Part shown: positions 48,788-58,265 of the stretch, in pieces
Numbering within the stretch: the first letter of the stretch is position 1
Layout of the letters: every line of letters starts with the position of its first letter
Assembly: GCF_021555175.1 (NCBI RefSeq)
Contig: NZ_JAKGRW010000042.1
Span: forward strand, 1 to 60,282
Length of the DNA: 60,282 nucleotides
Reading direction: 5' to 3'
Source: Nocardioides alcanivorans
GTDB lineage: Bacteria; Actinomycetota; Actinomycetes; Propionibacteriales; Nocardioidaceae
The notes under the pieces: generated by a model
Seen by the model: the letters and a program-made list of their open reading frames with translations, nothing else
What the model was told of the DNA's origin: nothing
The model's database searches: none
Position numbers and translations under genes: made by a program

Positions 48788-49938
48788 ATGAGCAAGGGTC
48801 CACTGGAGGACATCACAGTCGTCGAGTTCGGCGGCTTCATCGCAGGCCCGTTCGCCGGGCAGCTGTTGGGTGACTACGGCGCCCGCGTGATCAAGATCGA
48901 GCCGCCGGCAGGTGACCCGATGCGCACGTGGGGCGTGCTCCACGAAGGCAGGAGCCTGTGGTGGCCCGGGATCGCGCGCAACAAGGAGTCCGTGGTCCTG
49001 GACCTGAAGTCCGAGGATGACCGGGTGATGGCCCGGCAGATCATCGCCGGCGCCGACGTGGTGCTCGAGAACTTCGCCCCCGGCCGGATGGCTGGGTGGG
49101 GTCTCGACTACGAGACGCTCGCAGCTGAGCACCCCGGCCTGATCATGGCCCACGTGTCCGGCTTCGGACAGGACGGCCCGCGCGCCAAGGACCGCGGCTT
49201 CGGCAGCGTCGCCGAGGCAATGGGCGGGCTGCGCGCCCTCATGGGCTTCCCCGACCGACCGCCGGTGCGGGCCGGGATCAGCCTTGGCGACGAGGTCGCC
49301 GGCATGTTCGCCGTCATCGGCATCATGGCTGCGGTCAACGAGCGCCACCGCACTGGCCGCGGGCAGGAGGTGGACGTCGCCCTCTACGAGAGCATCTTCG
49401 CGCTCACCGAGTCGTTGCTCCCCGACCACGAGCTGGGTGGCGTGACCCGTACCCGTACGGGGAGCACCCTGCCCGGTGTGGCGCCGTCCAACGTCTATCC
49501 CACGAAGGACGGTGTCGAAGTGCTGATCGCCGCCAACTCCGACCCGCTCTTCGGCCGGCTCTGCACGGCGATGGGCAGGCCCGACCTCGCCACCGACGAA
49601 CGCTTCGCGACCCACTCCGCTCGGGGCGTCCACGCACAGGAGCTCGACGGGATCATCGCTGCCTGGACCCGAGGCCTCGACGCAGCCACGGTCGAGCAAC
49701 TGATCGACGACCACGCCATCCCGCGTGGTCGGATCTACACCCCGACGACATCTTGGGAGACGAGCAGTACGCCGCCCGGGGCATGGTCACCCGGGTCGAA
49801 GCCGAGGGATACCCGGCGCCGGTGCCGATGCCGAGCGTGGTGCCGCGCCTCACCAGGACCCCCGGCACGATCCGGTCGGCAGGTCCGACCCTGGGGGAAC
49901 ACACCGAGGCGATCCGCAAGGAGTTCGGCTCGGTCTGA
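48788..49938 (+). CDS. CaiB/BaiF family CoA-transferase (frame broken near the C-terminus)
   Basis: About 383 residues after repair, a class III CoA-transferase. It starts LEDITVVEFGGFIAGPFAGQ, has VIKIEPPAGDPMRTWG, NKESVVLDLKS and VLENFAPGRM, and the Asp nucleophile region (RGFGSVAEAMGG). The late part is PDDILGDEQYAARGMV. It would move CoA between acyl groups, such as from succinyl-CoA or a pathway intermediate. A C is missing in 49740-49743 (GRIYTP then DDILG). The ATG at 48788 follows GGAGGTG. It is co-directional with tetR and probably co-transcribed. Confidence 0.9.
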
Positions 49939-49975
49939 CGCCATGCCTTCGTGACAACCGCCCTTGTGGCAACCG

Positions 49976-50009
49976 TGCGGCCCGCTCCACCTCGGTGAGG
50001 CGGGCCGCA
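49976..50009 (+). terminator. Terminator hairpin after the tetR/CoA-transferase unit
   Basis: A 10-bp perfect arm pair (49976-49985 with 50000-50009), extended by further pairing of CCACC with GGTG inside the loop. It begins 38 bases past the CoA-transferase stop and marks the right end of the catabolic island transcripts. Confidence 0.6.
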
Positions 50010-50039
50010 TCGTTCCCACTGTCGGTGGGCCGTGACACG

Positions 50040-50744
50040 ATGCGCGCCATGAGCGATCGTCCGAGTTTCAGCGCACCGCTGTTCACCTTCGTCGCGGTGT
50101 CGCTGGTGCACCTCGGGGCGCAGCTCTTCGGCGGCGACGGCCTGGCCGCCGGCACCCAGCTGGTGCTCATGCCAGCGCTCGCCTGGCTGTTGCTGATGCG
50201 CGGCACCGCCGCCCCGGCGCGGTTGGTGCAGTGGGCGCTGATCGCCCTCTTCTGCTCCTGGCTGGGCGACTCGCTCCCCCGCTTCGCCACGGGTGACACG
50301 GCCTTCCTGCTGATGGTGGGTGGGTTCTTGCTGGCCCAACTCTGTTATGCCGTGGCGTTCTGGCCCCATCGCGACCGCTCCGTGTTGAGCCGCCCTCTCC
50401 TCGTGGCGCCTTACGTCGTCGGCTTCGTGGCACTGTTGGCGCTGCTGGCCCCGGAGGCGGGCTCGCTGCTGCCGGCCGTGCTCATCTATGCCGTCGCGCT
50501 GGTCACGATGGGGGTGCTCTCGACCGGGTTGGGGCGCCTGGCCGGAGTGGGTGGCCTGCTCTTCATGCTGTCCGACACCCTCATCGCCTTCAGCGCGCTC
50601 CGAGACTGGTCGCTGCCCGGGCACGGCTTCTGGGTGATGTCGACCTACCTGCTGGCGCAACTCTTCCTGGTCGTGGGTGTGATCAACGCTCGTCAGAGCA
50701 CGACGGGACGGCCCTCGGTCAGCTCGCGCACCCAGCGGCCATAG
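50040..50744 (+). CDS. Lysoplasmalogenase-like (YhhN family) membrane protein
   Basis: About 234 residues with about eight hydrophobic helices, for example LFTFVAVSLVHLGAQLF and LVLMPALAWLLLM. The family pattern is FCSWLGDSLPRF, FLLAQLCYAVAF and a late GGLLFMLSDTLIAFSAL, with the catalytic-like Asp residues in SxLGD and LSDT. YhhN/TMEM86 proteins hydrolyse vinyl ethers of lysoplasmalogens; activity here is unproven. Its last 52 bases overlap the convergent gene at 50693, so the tail (TTGRPSVSSRTQRP) may be an artefact of a lost base. ATGs at 50040 or 50049 could start it. Confidence 0.75.
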   Translation: MRAMSDRPSFSAPLFTFVAVSLVHLGAQLFGGDGLAAGTQLVLMPALAWLLLMRGTAAPARLVQWALIALFCSWLGDSLPRFATGDTAFLLMVGGFLLAQLCYAVAFWPHRDRSVLSRPLLVAPYVVGFVALLALLAPEAGSLLPAVLIYAVALVTMGVLSTGLGRLAGVGGLLFMLSDTLIAFSALRDWSLPGHGFWVMSTYLLAQLFLVVGVINARQSTTGRPSVSSRTQRP

Positions 50745-51246
50745 CGACTGTCGTCCGTGGCTGCCTCAGCGACGGTGACGGGCTCGTCCGCCACCCAGGC
50801 CACGACGTCGGCAGGCACGGTGACACTGCCCGCCGGGTCGGATCGTCCGGCCTGGATCGCCATCTCCCACGGCACGTCGCGCAGCGGATCCACCGGCTCG
50901 ACCCCGAGCAGCACGACCGTGCCCGGCTCGTGCCCCGACAGGTCGAGCGAACGGTCGGTGATCACGACCTGAGGAAGGTGCTCCGTCACCCGACCTTCTC
51001 GCCACTCGACGAAGGTGCCACCGAGACGCGCCACGGCGAGGAGGGTCAGGAGCTCGGTCCACGGATCTTCCACGGCAGTCATCACTGCTGTGCCGACCTC
51101 GACGCCCACGCCGCGCAACAACCCGGCGAGCGCGCCGACCTGCTCGAGCACCTGCGCTCGGTCGAGTTCCTTCTCCCCTGCACCGCAGGGTCCGAGGCCA
51201 GACCACGGATCACGGAGAGGTCAAGGGCGTCGAAGCAGAGGTTCAT
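50693..51246 (-). CDS. TIGR03089-like protein (frame broken by an apparent indel)
   Basis: About 184 residues after repair. It starts MNLCFDALDLSVIRGLASDP and continues VLEQVGALAGLLRGVGVEVG, LLAVARLGGTFVEWREG and VTVPADVVAWV. The pattern resembles actinobacterial TIGR03089 proteins, which look like the N-terminal piece of AMP-binding enzymes without the catalytic motifs. The role is unknown. A base is missing at C4 51175-51178 (DPAVQG then EKELDRA). The start ATG is at 51244-51246. Confidence 0.6.
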
Positions 51247-51476
51247 GGCGGTTCCTCGGTGGGCGGGGAGGGTCGTGACAAAGGCTACGTTGGCGAAGGC
51301 ACTGCACGACGAGGCGACGCGAGCACAGACGAAAATCGGTTGCCGAGCGGCCGCCGCACGCCCGAGACTGAGGAGAGCAAGCGCACGACGCCGTCGTGCA
51401 CCGGATGAGAGGAGACGTGCCGTGACTGTGGCCACCTTCAGCCTGCCCATTCCCTCCTCTCCCCTCCGGAGCACTC

Positions 51477-52322
51477 TTGACCGACGTACCGTTCACCGAA
51501 CCTGACGACCTCGCCTTCGACTGGGTGGTCACCGACGACCTCGACGAGACCACCCAACGCTGGTCCACCTGGCTCGACGTGGAGCCACTGTGCCGCGGCC
51601 CCGAGCCACGTCCCGACTGGGTGGTGACCGAGCAGGCTGCCGTCGACACCGAGCTCGGGATCCTCAAGACCGGCAAGGAGGCCGAGGTGCACCTGCTGGA
51701 GCGGGCGGTCCCCGAGGGGCGGTCCGTGGTGATGGCCGCCAAGCGCTACAAGGGGCGCGAGCACTCCTCGTTCCACCGCAACTCGGCCTACACCGAGGGC
51801 TGGTCGACACGCCGCTCCCGCGACCGCCGAGCGATCAAGGCCCGGAGCAGCTTCGGACGTGAGCTCGCCTCCACCCAATGGGCGAACGCCGAATGGCAGG
51901 CACTGTGCCGCTTCTGGTCGGCCGGGGTGCCGGTGCCCTACCCGGTGCAGATCGACGGCACGGAGATCCTCATGGAGTTCGTCCACGTCGATGGCGAACC
52001 CGCTCCGCGGCTGGCCCAGACCCGACCGGGTCCGGATCTCCTGCATTCATGGTTCGCGCAGGTGCGTGATGCGATGACTGCCCTGGCCCGCGAGGGCGTC
52101 GCGCACGGAGACCTGTCGCCCTACAACATCCTCGCGGCGGGCGAGAGGATCGTGGTGATCGACCTGCCCCAGGCCATCGATCTCGCCGGCAACACGCAGG
52201 GCTTCGACTTCCTGCACCGCGACTGCCGCAACGTGTGCGCGTGGTTCCGGCGGCGGGGGCTGGATCCTGGCCTCGCCGACGAGGAAGCACTCTTCGCGGA
52301 GCTGACCGCCCAGGCGTTCTGA
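51477..52322 (+). CDS. RIO-like serine kinase
   Basis: A 281-residue RIO-family kinase. The ATP-binding loop is GILKTGKEAEVHLLE, the phosphate Lys is in VVMAAKRYKG, the catalytic loop is AHGDLSPYNILA and the metal Asp is in VVIDLPQAID. These match RIO1-type kinases (HxDLSxYN and IDxxQA). The substrate in bacteria is unknown. A TTG at 51477 with GGAG eight bases upstream is the likely start. The 230 bases before it (51247-51476) hold no gene that I can support. Confidence 0.85.
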   Translation: MTDVPFTEPDDLAFDWVVTDDLDETTQRWSTWLDVEPLCRGPEPRPDWVVTEQAAVDTELGILKTGKEAEVHLLERAVPEGRSVVMAAKRYKGREHSSFHRNSAYTEGWSTRRSRDRRAIKARSSFGRELASTQWANAEWQALCRFWSAGVPVPYPVQIDGTEILMEFVHVDGEPAPRLAQTRPGPDLLHSWFAQVRDAMTALAREGVAHGDLSPYNILAAGERIVVIDLPQAIDLAGNTQGFDFLHRDCRNVCAWFRRRGLDPGLADEEALFAELTAQAF

Positions 52323-52436
52323 GCGGGACCGGGCCCGATCAGCGGGAGGGCTGTCCAGCGAGTGCCGAGCGGGAAGCAGACTGCGTGTCACCCTGCCCGC
52401 ACCACGCGGGTCGTCACACACCCGAGGAGACTCGTG

Positions 52437-52880
52437 ATGGACTCGGTCACCCAGATCACCAACCTGCTCTACCGCTACGCCGAGCTGATCGACAGCGGCG
52501 ACCTGGAGGGCACCGCGCAACTCTTCGCCAAGGCGCGCTTCGAGTTGCGCGCCGGCCACGTGCTCGAGGGAGCGGCGCCGGTGCTGGCGCTGTGGCAGGC
52601 CAACGTGCGCCTCCACGAGGACGGAACTCCCCGCACCAAGCACCTGATCACCAACCCGATCGTGGAGGTAGACGAGGAGGCCGGGCGAGCAACCTGCCGC
52701 TCCTACTACACGGTGATCCAGTCGACCGAAACGCTCCCGCTGCAGCCGATCGCCGCGGGCCGCTACCACGATGAGTTCGTGCGTGAGGACGGTGCCTGGC
52801 GCTTCGACTACCGCAACTACTCCTTCTTCGACCACGCCGGCGACCTGAGCCAGCACCTGCTCAAGATCCCGAAGGTCTGA
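52437..52880 (+). CDS. SnoaL-like NTF2-fold protein
   Basis: A 147-residue nuclear-transport-factor-2-like protein: ITNLLYRYAELIDSGDLEGTAQLF at the N-terminus, a typical SnoaL_4 start, then TKHLITNPIVEVDEEAG, SYYTVIQ and WRFDYRNYSFF. Such proteins are often aromatic-ring hydroxylase small subunits, dehydratases or isomerases, but none of these can be claimed. The ATG at 52437 follows GAGGAGACT. It is not obviously linked to the catabolic operon, though close by. Confidence 0.82.
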   Translation: MDSVTQITNLLYRYAELIDSGDLEGTAQLFAKARFELRAGHVLEGAAPVLALWQANVRLHEDGTPRTKHLITNPIVEVDEEAGRATCRSYYTVIQSTETLPLQPIAAGRYHDEFVREDGAWRFDYRNYSFFDHAGDLSQHLLKIPKV

Positions 52881-52917
52881 GCGCGCGCCGGCGGCCCACC
52901 GCAGTAGCGTGGAGGTC

Positions 52918-53564
52918 ATGACCTCGCTGATGCTCGTGGGCGCGACCGGCGCAGTAGGTGCGCGTGCCCTCACCTTCGCCCTGGCCGATCCGCGTGTCGA
53001 CCGCGTGGTGGCACTCACCCGTCGTCCCTTGGCCGACCCCGATCCGGAGATCCGGGTGAGCCTCGACAACCGGGTCGTCGACTTCGATGCGCTGGCCGCG
53101 GACAGTGACTTCTGGTCGGTCGACGCGGTTGCCTGTGCGCTGGGTACGACGCGCAGGATCGCCGGGAGTGCCGAGGAGTTCCGACGCATCGACCACGACA
53201 TCCCGGTCCGGGTGGGCCAGCTGGCACGAGCTGCCGGAGCCGATTCGTTCGCGTTGGTCTCCTCGGTGGGTGCCGATGCGGGTTCTCGCAACCTCTACCT
53301 GCGCGTCAAGGGAGAGACCGAACGCGACCTGCAGGAGCTGGGATTCGCGGCGTTCACCGCAGTGCGGCCCTCCGGCCTGTACGGCGGCGCCCGGACCCGG
53401 GATGAGAACATCGGCGACCGCCTCGTCGGGGTCAGCCGCGTCCTCTCCCCGTGCTTCCGCGCCGGGTGCGACCCGTGCACGTGGACCGCGTGGCGGCGGC
53501 GCTGATCGATGCCGCGCTCGAGGCGAGCGCCGGCGTCCACGTCCGGGAGTCGGAGACGCTCTGA
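52918..53564 (+). CDS. NAD(P)-binding oxidoreductase (HTATIP2-like; frame broken near the end)
   Basis: About 215 residues after repair. The nucleotide motif is MLVGATGAVGARALTFAL, then VVALTRRPL, ACALGTTRRIAGS, FALVSSVGADAGSRNLY with the active Ser and a YLRVKGE Tyr/Lys pair, and FTAVRPSGLYGG. This is the NAD(P)H-binding atypical SDR pattern. One base is missing near 53455-53460; the repaired tail VRPVHVDRVAAALIDAA ends at 53564. Function unknown. Confidence 0.78.
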
Positions 53565-53638
53565 GCAATTGCGGACGCACCCTGTCCTGAACGACTGGTT
53601 GTGTGGTCCTTGCCAGCAACGACCAACGAGGAGGCCCC

Positions 53639-54004
53639 ATGCCCAGGCCCAACCTGTTCCTGACCTACGTCACCGACACCGAGCGCTCGACCGCCTTCTA
53701 CGGCGAACTCTTCGAGATGGAGCCGGTCTTCACCAGCCCCCGCTACGTCGCCTTCGAGGTCGCTCCCGGAGTGCTCTTCGCTGTGTGGAGTGGACGACCG
53801 GACGCCGCCACCCCGGCGACCCCGCGCACCTCGGAGGTCGGGCTGATGGTGCCGGGCGAGGCGAGTGTCGTCGACGACCTCTTCCGCGCCTGGAAGGCGA
53901 AAGGGGTGACGGTCGTCGACGAGCCCTACGACGAGCCCTTCGGCCGTACCTTCGTGGTGGCTGACCCGGACGGCAACCTGATCAGGGTCTCGCCGACCGA
54001 CTGA
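53639..54004 (+). CDS. VOC superfamily (glyoxalase/bleomycin-resistance) protein
   Basis: A 121-residue single vicinal-oxygen-chelate domain: NLFLTYVTDTERSTAFYGELF at the start and FVVADPDGNLIRVSPTD at the end, the family signature. Pairs of such beta-alpha-beta units bind metals or drugs; the substrate is unknown. The ATG at 53639 follows GAGGAGG. Confidence 0.85.
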   Translation: MPRPNLFLTYVTDTERSTAFYGELFEMEPVFTSPRYVAFEVAPGVLFAVWSGRPDAATPATPRTSEVGLMVPGEASVVDDLFRAWKAKGVTVVDEPYDEPFGRTFVVADPDGNLIRVSPTD

Positions 54005-54036
54005 GCACGCTGATCCCCCGGCTCACCACCACCGGC

Positions 54037-54609
54037 TCACCACCACCGGGTCTCCGACACCGTCGCCGTCCACCGGCGAATCTCGTCAGGAGACCTCAAC
54101 ACCACGACGGGCAGGTCCGGTCGGGCGGCGGCGACGTGCGCGAGCCGCCCCGGCCCCAAGCGATGCGTCCGCCACGCCCACCGGATGATGTGGTCACGGT
54201 CGCCGAAGATCGTCCAGAACGGAGGTTCGACGTTTCCGTTCCAGAGGACCTCGCGGCGTAGCGACCGGCGCACGGTCCGCGCGACCACACGGCGCATGAC
54301 CACGCGCCGGTTGAGCAGCAGATGGACCACGAGGTCACAGCGCTCCAGAAGGATCGGCCGTGCAGCACCGTACTGGTACTCGGTGATCCACGACTCCCCG
54401 CCTGCCAGCGCCTCGACCTCGGCGAGGAACTCCGCACGAGGCGTCCAGTCCGCACCATGGAACAGCGCGTCGATCTCGGTGTAGGGCACGTCCAGGAGAC
54501 GTGACAGCTTCCGAGCGAGGGTCGACTTCCCCGAGCCCGAGGTCCCAGCGACCAGGATCCGGCCCGGTTTGCAAGGCAACGTGTCATCGGGCCCGAGCAC
54601 CCGGAGCAC
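54037..54609 (-). CDS. P-loop adenylate kinase-like protein
   Basis: About 190 residues with Walker A ILVAGTSGSGKSTLARKLS, then VPYTEIDALFHGADW and WITEYQYGAARPILLERCDLVVHL, as in topology-modulation/adenylate kinase-like proteins. A lid-type Arg-rich region (RRVVMRRVVARTVRRSLRRE) follows. I chose the GTG at 54609, directly after rlmN; the upstream extension would read inside rlmN. Function unknown. Confidence 0.75.
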   Translation of the reverse strand: MLRVLGPDDTLPCKPGRILVAGTSGSGKSTLARKLSRLLDVPYTEIDALFHGADWTPRAEFLAEVEALAGGESWITEYQYGAARPILLERCDLVVHLLLNRRVVMRRVVARTVRRSLRREVLWNGNVEPPFWTIFGDRDHIIRWAWRTHRLGPGRLAHVAAARPDLPVVVLRSPDEIRRWTATVSETRWW

Positions 54610-54610
54610 C

Positions 54611-55732
54611 CTACTCGACCGCAGCGAGCTGCCCGCAGGCCCCGTCGATGTCGCTGCCACGGGTGTCACGGACGGTGGTCGAGATCCCCTTCGCCTCCAG
54701 CCGGCGCACGAACTCGCGCTCGTCCTCGGGGTCGGACGCGGTCCACTTCGACCCTGGGGTCGGGTTCAGCGGGATGAGGTTGACATGCACCCAGCCGTGG
54801 CCGCGCTCGTTGAGCACGTCTCCCAGCAGGTCCGCGCGGTGCGCCTGGTCGTTGATGCCGCGCATCATCGCGTATTCGATCGACACCCTTCGGCCGGTCT
54901 TCGCGAAGTAGTTGTGGGCGGCGTCGACAGTCTCGGCGACGGAGAAGCGGGTGTTGATCGGCACCAACTCGTTGCGCAGCTCGTCGTCGGGCGCATGCAG
55001 GCTCAGCGCCAGCGTGACCGGGATGCCTTCCTCGGCCAGCTGGTTGATCCGCGGCACCAGACCCACCGTGGAGACGGTCACGTGGCGCGCCGACATGCCG
55101 AGGCCTGCGGGCGTCGGATCGGTGAGGCGTCGTACGGCGCCGATGACGGCCTTGTAGTTGGCGAGCGGTTCACCCATGCCCATGAAGACGACGTTGGAGA
55201 CGCGACCGGGACCACCGGGGACCTCCCCCGCGGCCATCACCCGAGCTCCGGCGACGACCTGCTCCACGATCTCGGCGGTGGACATGTTGCGCTGCAGGCC
55301 GCCCTGGCCGGTGGCGCAGAACGGGCAGGCCATGCCACAACCGGCCTGGCTGGAGACGCACATGGTGGTGCGGTCCTTGTAGCGCATGAGGACCGACTCG
55401 ACGAGTGCGCCGTCGAAGAGCTTCCACAAGGTCTTGCGGGTGGTGCCCTTGTCAGCCTCGAGCGTGCGCAGCGGCGTCATCAGCTCGGGCAACAGCGCGC
55501 TGACCAACTCCTCACGCTGGGCGGCCGGGAGATCGGTCATCTCCGCGGGATCGTTGACCAGGCGGGTGAAGTAGTGGTTCGACAGCTGCTTGGCCCGGAA
55601 CCCGGGCAGTCCGGCGTCGACGAGAAGCTGCTTGCGCCCGTCTTCGTCGAGGTCGGCAAGGTGGCGCGGCGGCTTCTTGCGACCGCGGGGCTCGTCGAAG
55701 ACCAGGGGCAGGGGGTTCGGGTTCACGCTCAT
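54611..55732 (-). CDS. rlmN: 23S rRNA (adenine(2503)-C2)-methyltransferase RlmN
   Basis: A radical-SAM enzyme methylating C2 of A2503 in 23S rRNA and A37 of some tRNAs. The 373-residue protein has the Cx3Cx2C cluster in [16 protein letters not shown] (about residue 135), [13 protein letters not shown], and the cysteine that forms the methyl intermediate in the final [10 protein letters not shown]. It is intact. It lies at the right border of the accessory island, followed upstream by the META lipoprotein and cdsA. Confidence 0.96.
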   Translation of the reverse strand: MSVNPNPLPLVFDEPRGRKKPPRHLADLDEDGRKQLLVDAGLPGFRAKQLSNHYFTRLVNDPAEMTDLPAAQREELVSALLPELMTPLRTLEADKGTTRKTLWKLFDGALVESVLMRYKDRTTMCVSSQAGCGMACPFCATGQGGLQRNMSTAEIVEQVVAGARVMAAGEVPGGPGRVSNVVFMGMGEPLANYKAVIGAVRRLTDPTPAGLGMSARHVTVSTVGLVPRINQLAEEGIPVTLALSLHAPDDELRNELVPINTRFSVAETVDAAHNYFAKTGRRVSIEYAMMRGINDQAHRADLLGDVLNERGHGWVHVNLIPLNPTPGSKWTASDPEDEREFVRRLEAKGISTTVRDTRGSDIDGACGQLAAVE

Positions 55733-55843
55733 GACCGCCCCAGTCTCCCACGTAACACCCTCAAACCGTCAGTCGTGAGGACGCAACCCACACGGACCGC
55801 ATTCTGCTTCGCCGCCCCCGGCGCTCCCGGGACGACCTGCGGG

Positions 55844-56638
55844 TCAGCGTGCGGTGAAACCCAGCCCCGTGCCGTCGGCGCCGGTGAGAGTGAGGCGCCG
55901 CTCCTCGATCTCGACCTGGACATCGCCGTCGAGCACTGCGAGCACCGCCTGCTCGACCTCCATCCGGTCTTCGTCGCACGCCTTCTTGGTGGTGCCGACC
56001 GCGGAGACCGTGAGTACGTCGTCGTTCAGCTCGGCCTTGCCGCTCCCTCGGTTGCAACCGGCGTTGAGCGTGAGCCGACTGCCGTCGTACTCGATCCATG
56101 CCTTCGCCCCACCAGGCACGGAGCTGACCGCGTCGTCGCTGATCAGGCTGTCGAGCACCCAGCGCTGACCGGCGAGCTCGAGGTCGGGCGACACCGTCTC
56201 GCGGTCGGCGACGGTCATCTCGACGTCCCCGATGGTGAGGGTGGTCCTGCCGACGGTGATCGGCTCCTCGAGCGTGGTGCGGAGCCAGTTCTCCTGGTCC
56301 ATCCGCGGCGGGTCGCAGGCCATCATCGTGCCCATCAGCGGCCCGACGGTGAGGGTGTCGCCGTCCAGGGCCCAGGTGCCGCCGAGACCGTTGCAGCCCG
56401 AGACGATGTGCACGTCGGTCTCGGTGAAGCGGAAGCGGATCTGGGTCCCCTTCGCCACCGGCCGCGGCTTCCCGGCCACCGTGATGTCGGTGACCACGAG
56501 GGTGCGGCCGGCCAGTTCGGTCAGTGGTTCCACGGTCTCCTCCGGTTCGTCGTTCCCGGCCGCGTCCTGCTCCGAGCCGCACGCGGCCAGAACGGACATC
56601 AGCAGGATCGGCAACAACAACATGCGCACCACGGACAT
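55844..56638 (-). CDS. Lipoprotein with two META (HslJ-like) domains
   Basis: About 264 residues. The signal peptide MLLLPILLMSVLAAC ends in a lipobox (LAAC). Two META-type repeats follow: VHIVSGCNGLGGTWALDGD with LMGTMMACDPPRM, and LTLNAGCNRGSGKAELNDD with TTKKACDEDRMEVEQ. Each repeat has the GCN and C...D/E pattern of this family. META proteins are linked to heat shock and antibiotic tolerance; the role here is unknown. The ATG at 56636-56638 is the likely start. Confidence 0.85.
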   Translation of the reverse strand: MSVVRMLLLPILLMSVLAACGSEQDAAGNDEPEETVEPLTELAGRTLVVTDITVAGKPRPVAKGTQIRFRFTETDVHIVSGCNGLGGTWALDGDTLTVGPLMGTMMACDPPRMDQENWLRTTLEEPITVGRTTLTIGDVEMTVADRETVSPDLELAGQRWVLDSLISDDAVSSVPGGAKAWIEYDGSRLTLNAGCNRGSGKAELNDDVLTVSAVGTTKKACDEDRMEVEQAVLAVLDGDVQVEIEERRLTLTGADGTGLGFTAR

Positions 56639-56768
56639 CTCCACTCCTCGCTGGGCTGACGTCATTGGGACGTGGGGACCGTCGTGACGGTTCCCCTCCA
56701 ACAGTGCCACAGTTGTTCCACGCGGATCAGTGCCAACGGCAGGTTTCTACGCGTGCTGAGAGGACGGG

Positions 56769-57643
56769 TCAGAAGACCAGGTAGTGGAGCAGCAACCAGA
56801 TCGGGGCGATGGTTGCCAGCAGCGAGTCGAGCCGGTCCATCAGGCCGCCGTGCCCGGGGATGATCTGGGACATGTCCTTGATGCCGAGGTCGCGCTTCAT
56901 CACCGACTCGACGAGGTCGCCAAGCGTGGCCATCACGACGGCGATGAGCCCGAGGACGACGCCGACCCACCAATCGCCGTCGAGCATGTAGACGACCAGC
57001 GCCCAGCCTGCCGCGACGCAGGCGATGAGTGACCCGGCGAATCCCTCCCACGACTTCTTGGGCGAGATGACCGGGGCCATCGGATGCTTGCCGAAGAGGA
57101 CACCCGCGACGTAGCCGCCGGTGTCGGAGGCGACGGTGACGAGGATGAAGGTGATGATTCCCTTGACCCCGTCGTCCCAACGGTCGAAGCCGGTGGCTCC
57201 CCCTCGGAGAGCATCAGGGCCACGAAGGATCCCAGGAAGGGCAGGTAGAAGAGCGTGAAGATCGAGGCGGTGGCGTTCTTCACGAAGCCGTCGACGCCTC
57301 GGTTGAGCAGCCACAGCATGGTGACCAGGCCGGTGACCGCGGTCGCGGTGACGAGCGCGTCGGTGCCCCAGAAGTAGGCGACGACGACCATCACCACACC
57401 GCCGATCATCAGCGGCTGCTCGGGGAGGTCGATCTCCTTGGCCTTGAAGCCACGGCGAAGCTCCCAGACACCAACGATGACTGCCGCCGCGACAATGACC
57501 ATGAAGGCCGTCTTCCAGAACCACAGCGACGCGGCGATTGCACCGAGCAGCACTGCGGCGGAGGCCAGGGAGGCAGGGAGGTTGCGCCCGGCGCGCCCGT
57601 AGTCCTTCTGGGGCGCGGCGGGCGTCGGGATGGGGTTGGTCAT
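56769..57643 (-). CDS. cdsA: Phosphatidate cytidylyltransferase (frame broken by an apparent indel)
   Basis: CdsA makes CDP-diacylglycerol from phosphatidate and CTP at the cytoplasmic membrane. It has about 291 residues after repair and multiple transmembrane helices. The signature is KKSWEGFAGSLIACVAAG and GDLVESVMKRDLGIKDMS then PGHGGLMDRLDSL. A base is missing in the C5 run 57199-57203 (LMLSEG then GATGFDRWDDG). It is downstream of frr, as usual in actinobacteria. Confidence 0.93.
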
Positions 57644-57668
57644 CGGCGCTCTCGTCGACTGAGGAGGG

Positions 57669-58226
57669 TCAGACCTCCAGCAGTTCGGCTTCCTTGTTCT
57701 TGAGCATCTCGTCGATCGCGTCGGTGTGCTTCTTGGTCGACGCGTCGAGCCGCTTCTCGGCACCGGTGACGTCGTCCTTGCCGACCTCGCCGTCCTTCTC
57801 GAGCTTCTCGAGGGCCTGCTTGGCGGTCCGGCGCACGTTGCGCACCGAGACGCGACCGTCCTCGGCCTTCGACTTGGCCACCTTGATGAACTCCTTGCGG
57901 CGTTCCTCGGTGAGCTCGGGGAAGACGCAGCGCAGCACCTTGCCGTCGTTGGCGGGGTTGATGCCGAGGTCGCTGTCGCGAATGGCCTTCTCGATCGCGT
58001 TCATCGCGCCCACGTCGAAGGGGGCGATCATGATGATCCGCGGCTCCGGGGAGGTGAAGCTCGCCAGCTGCTGCAGCGGAGTCGGAGTGCCGTAGTAGTC
58101 GGCGGTGATGCGGCTGAACATGCTCGGGTGGGCGCGACCGGCGCGGATCGCCGCGAACTCCTCGCGGGTTGCCTCGACCGACTTGCCCATCTTCGAGTCG
58201 GCTTCGGACAGGACCTGGTTGATCAC
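57669..58226 (-). CDS. frr: Ribosome recycling factor
   Basis: RRF splits the post-termination ribosome with EF-G. The 185-residue protein is intact: MINQVLSEADSKMGKSVEAT, then RAGRAHPSMFSRITADYYG, the conserved YYGTPTPLQQLASFTSPEP and ALEKLEKDGEVGKDDV. It lies between pyrH and cdsA, the standard order. Confidence 0.97.
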   Translation of the reverse strand: MINQVLSEADSKMGKSVEATREEFAAIRAGRAHPSMFSRITADYYGTPTPLQQLASFTSPEPRIIMIAPFDVGAMNAIEKAIRDSDLGINPANDGKVLRCVFPELTEERRKEFIKVAKSKAEDGRVSVRNVRRTAKQALEKLEKDGEVGKDDVTGAEKRLDASTKKHTDAIDEMLKNKEAELLEV

Positions 58227-58265
58227 GGTAACTCCCTTGTCACGTGGATTCGTTTGGGTGCGGAA

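Noticed and set aside
51422..51505. A 27-codon GTG-started frame before the RIO-like kinase gene
   Set aside because: Too short, overlaps the kinase start and has no supporting signal.
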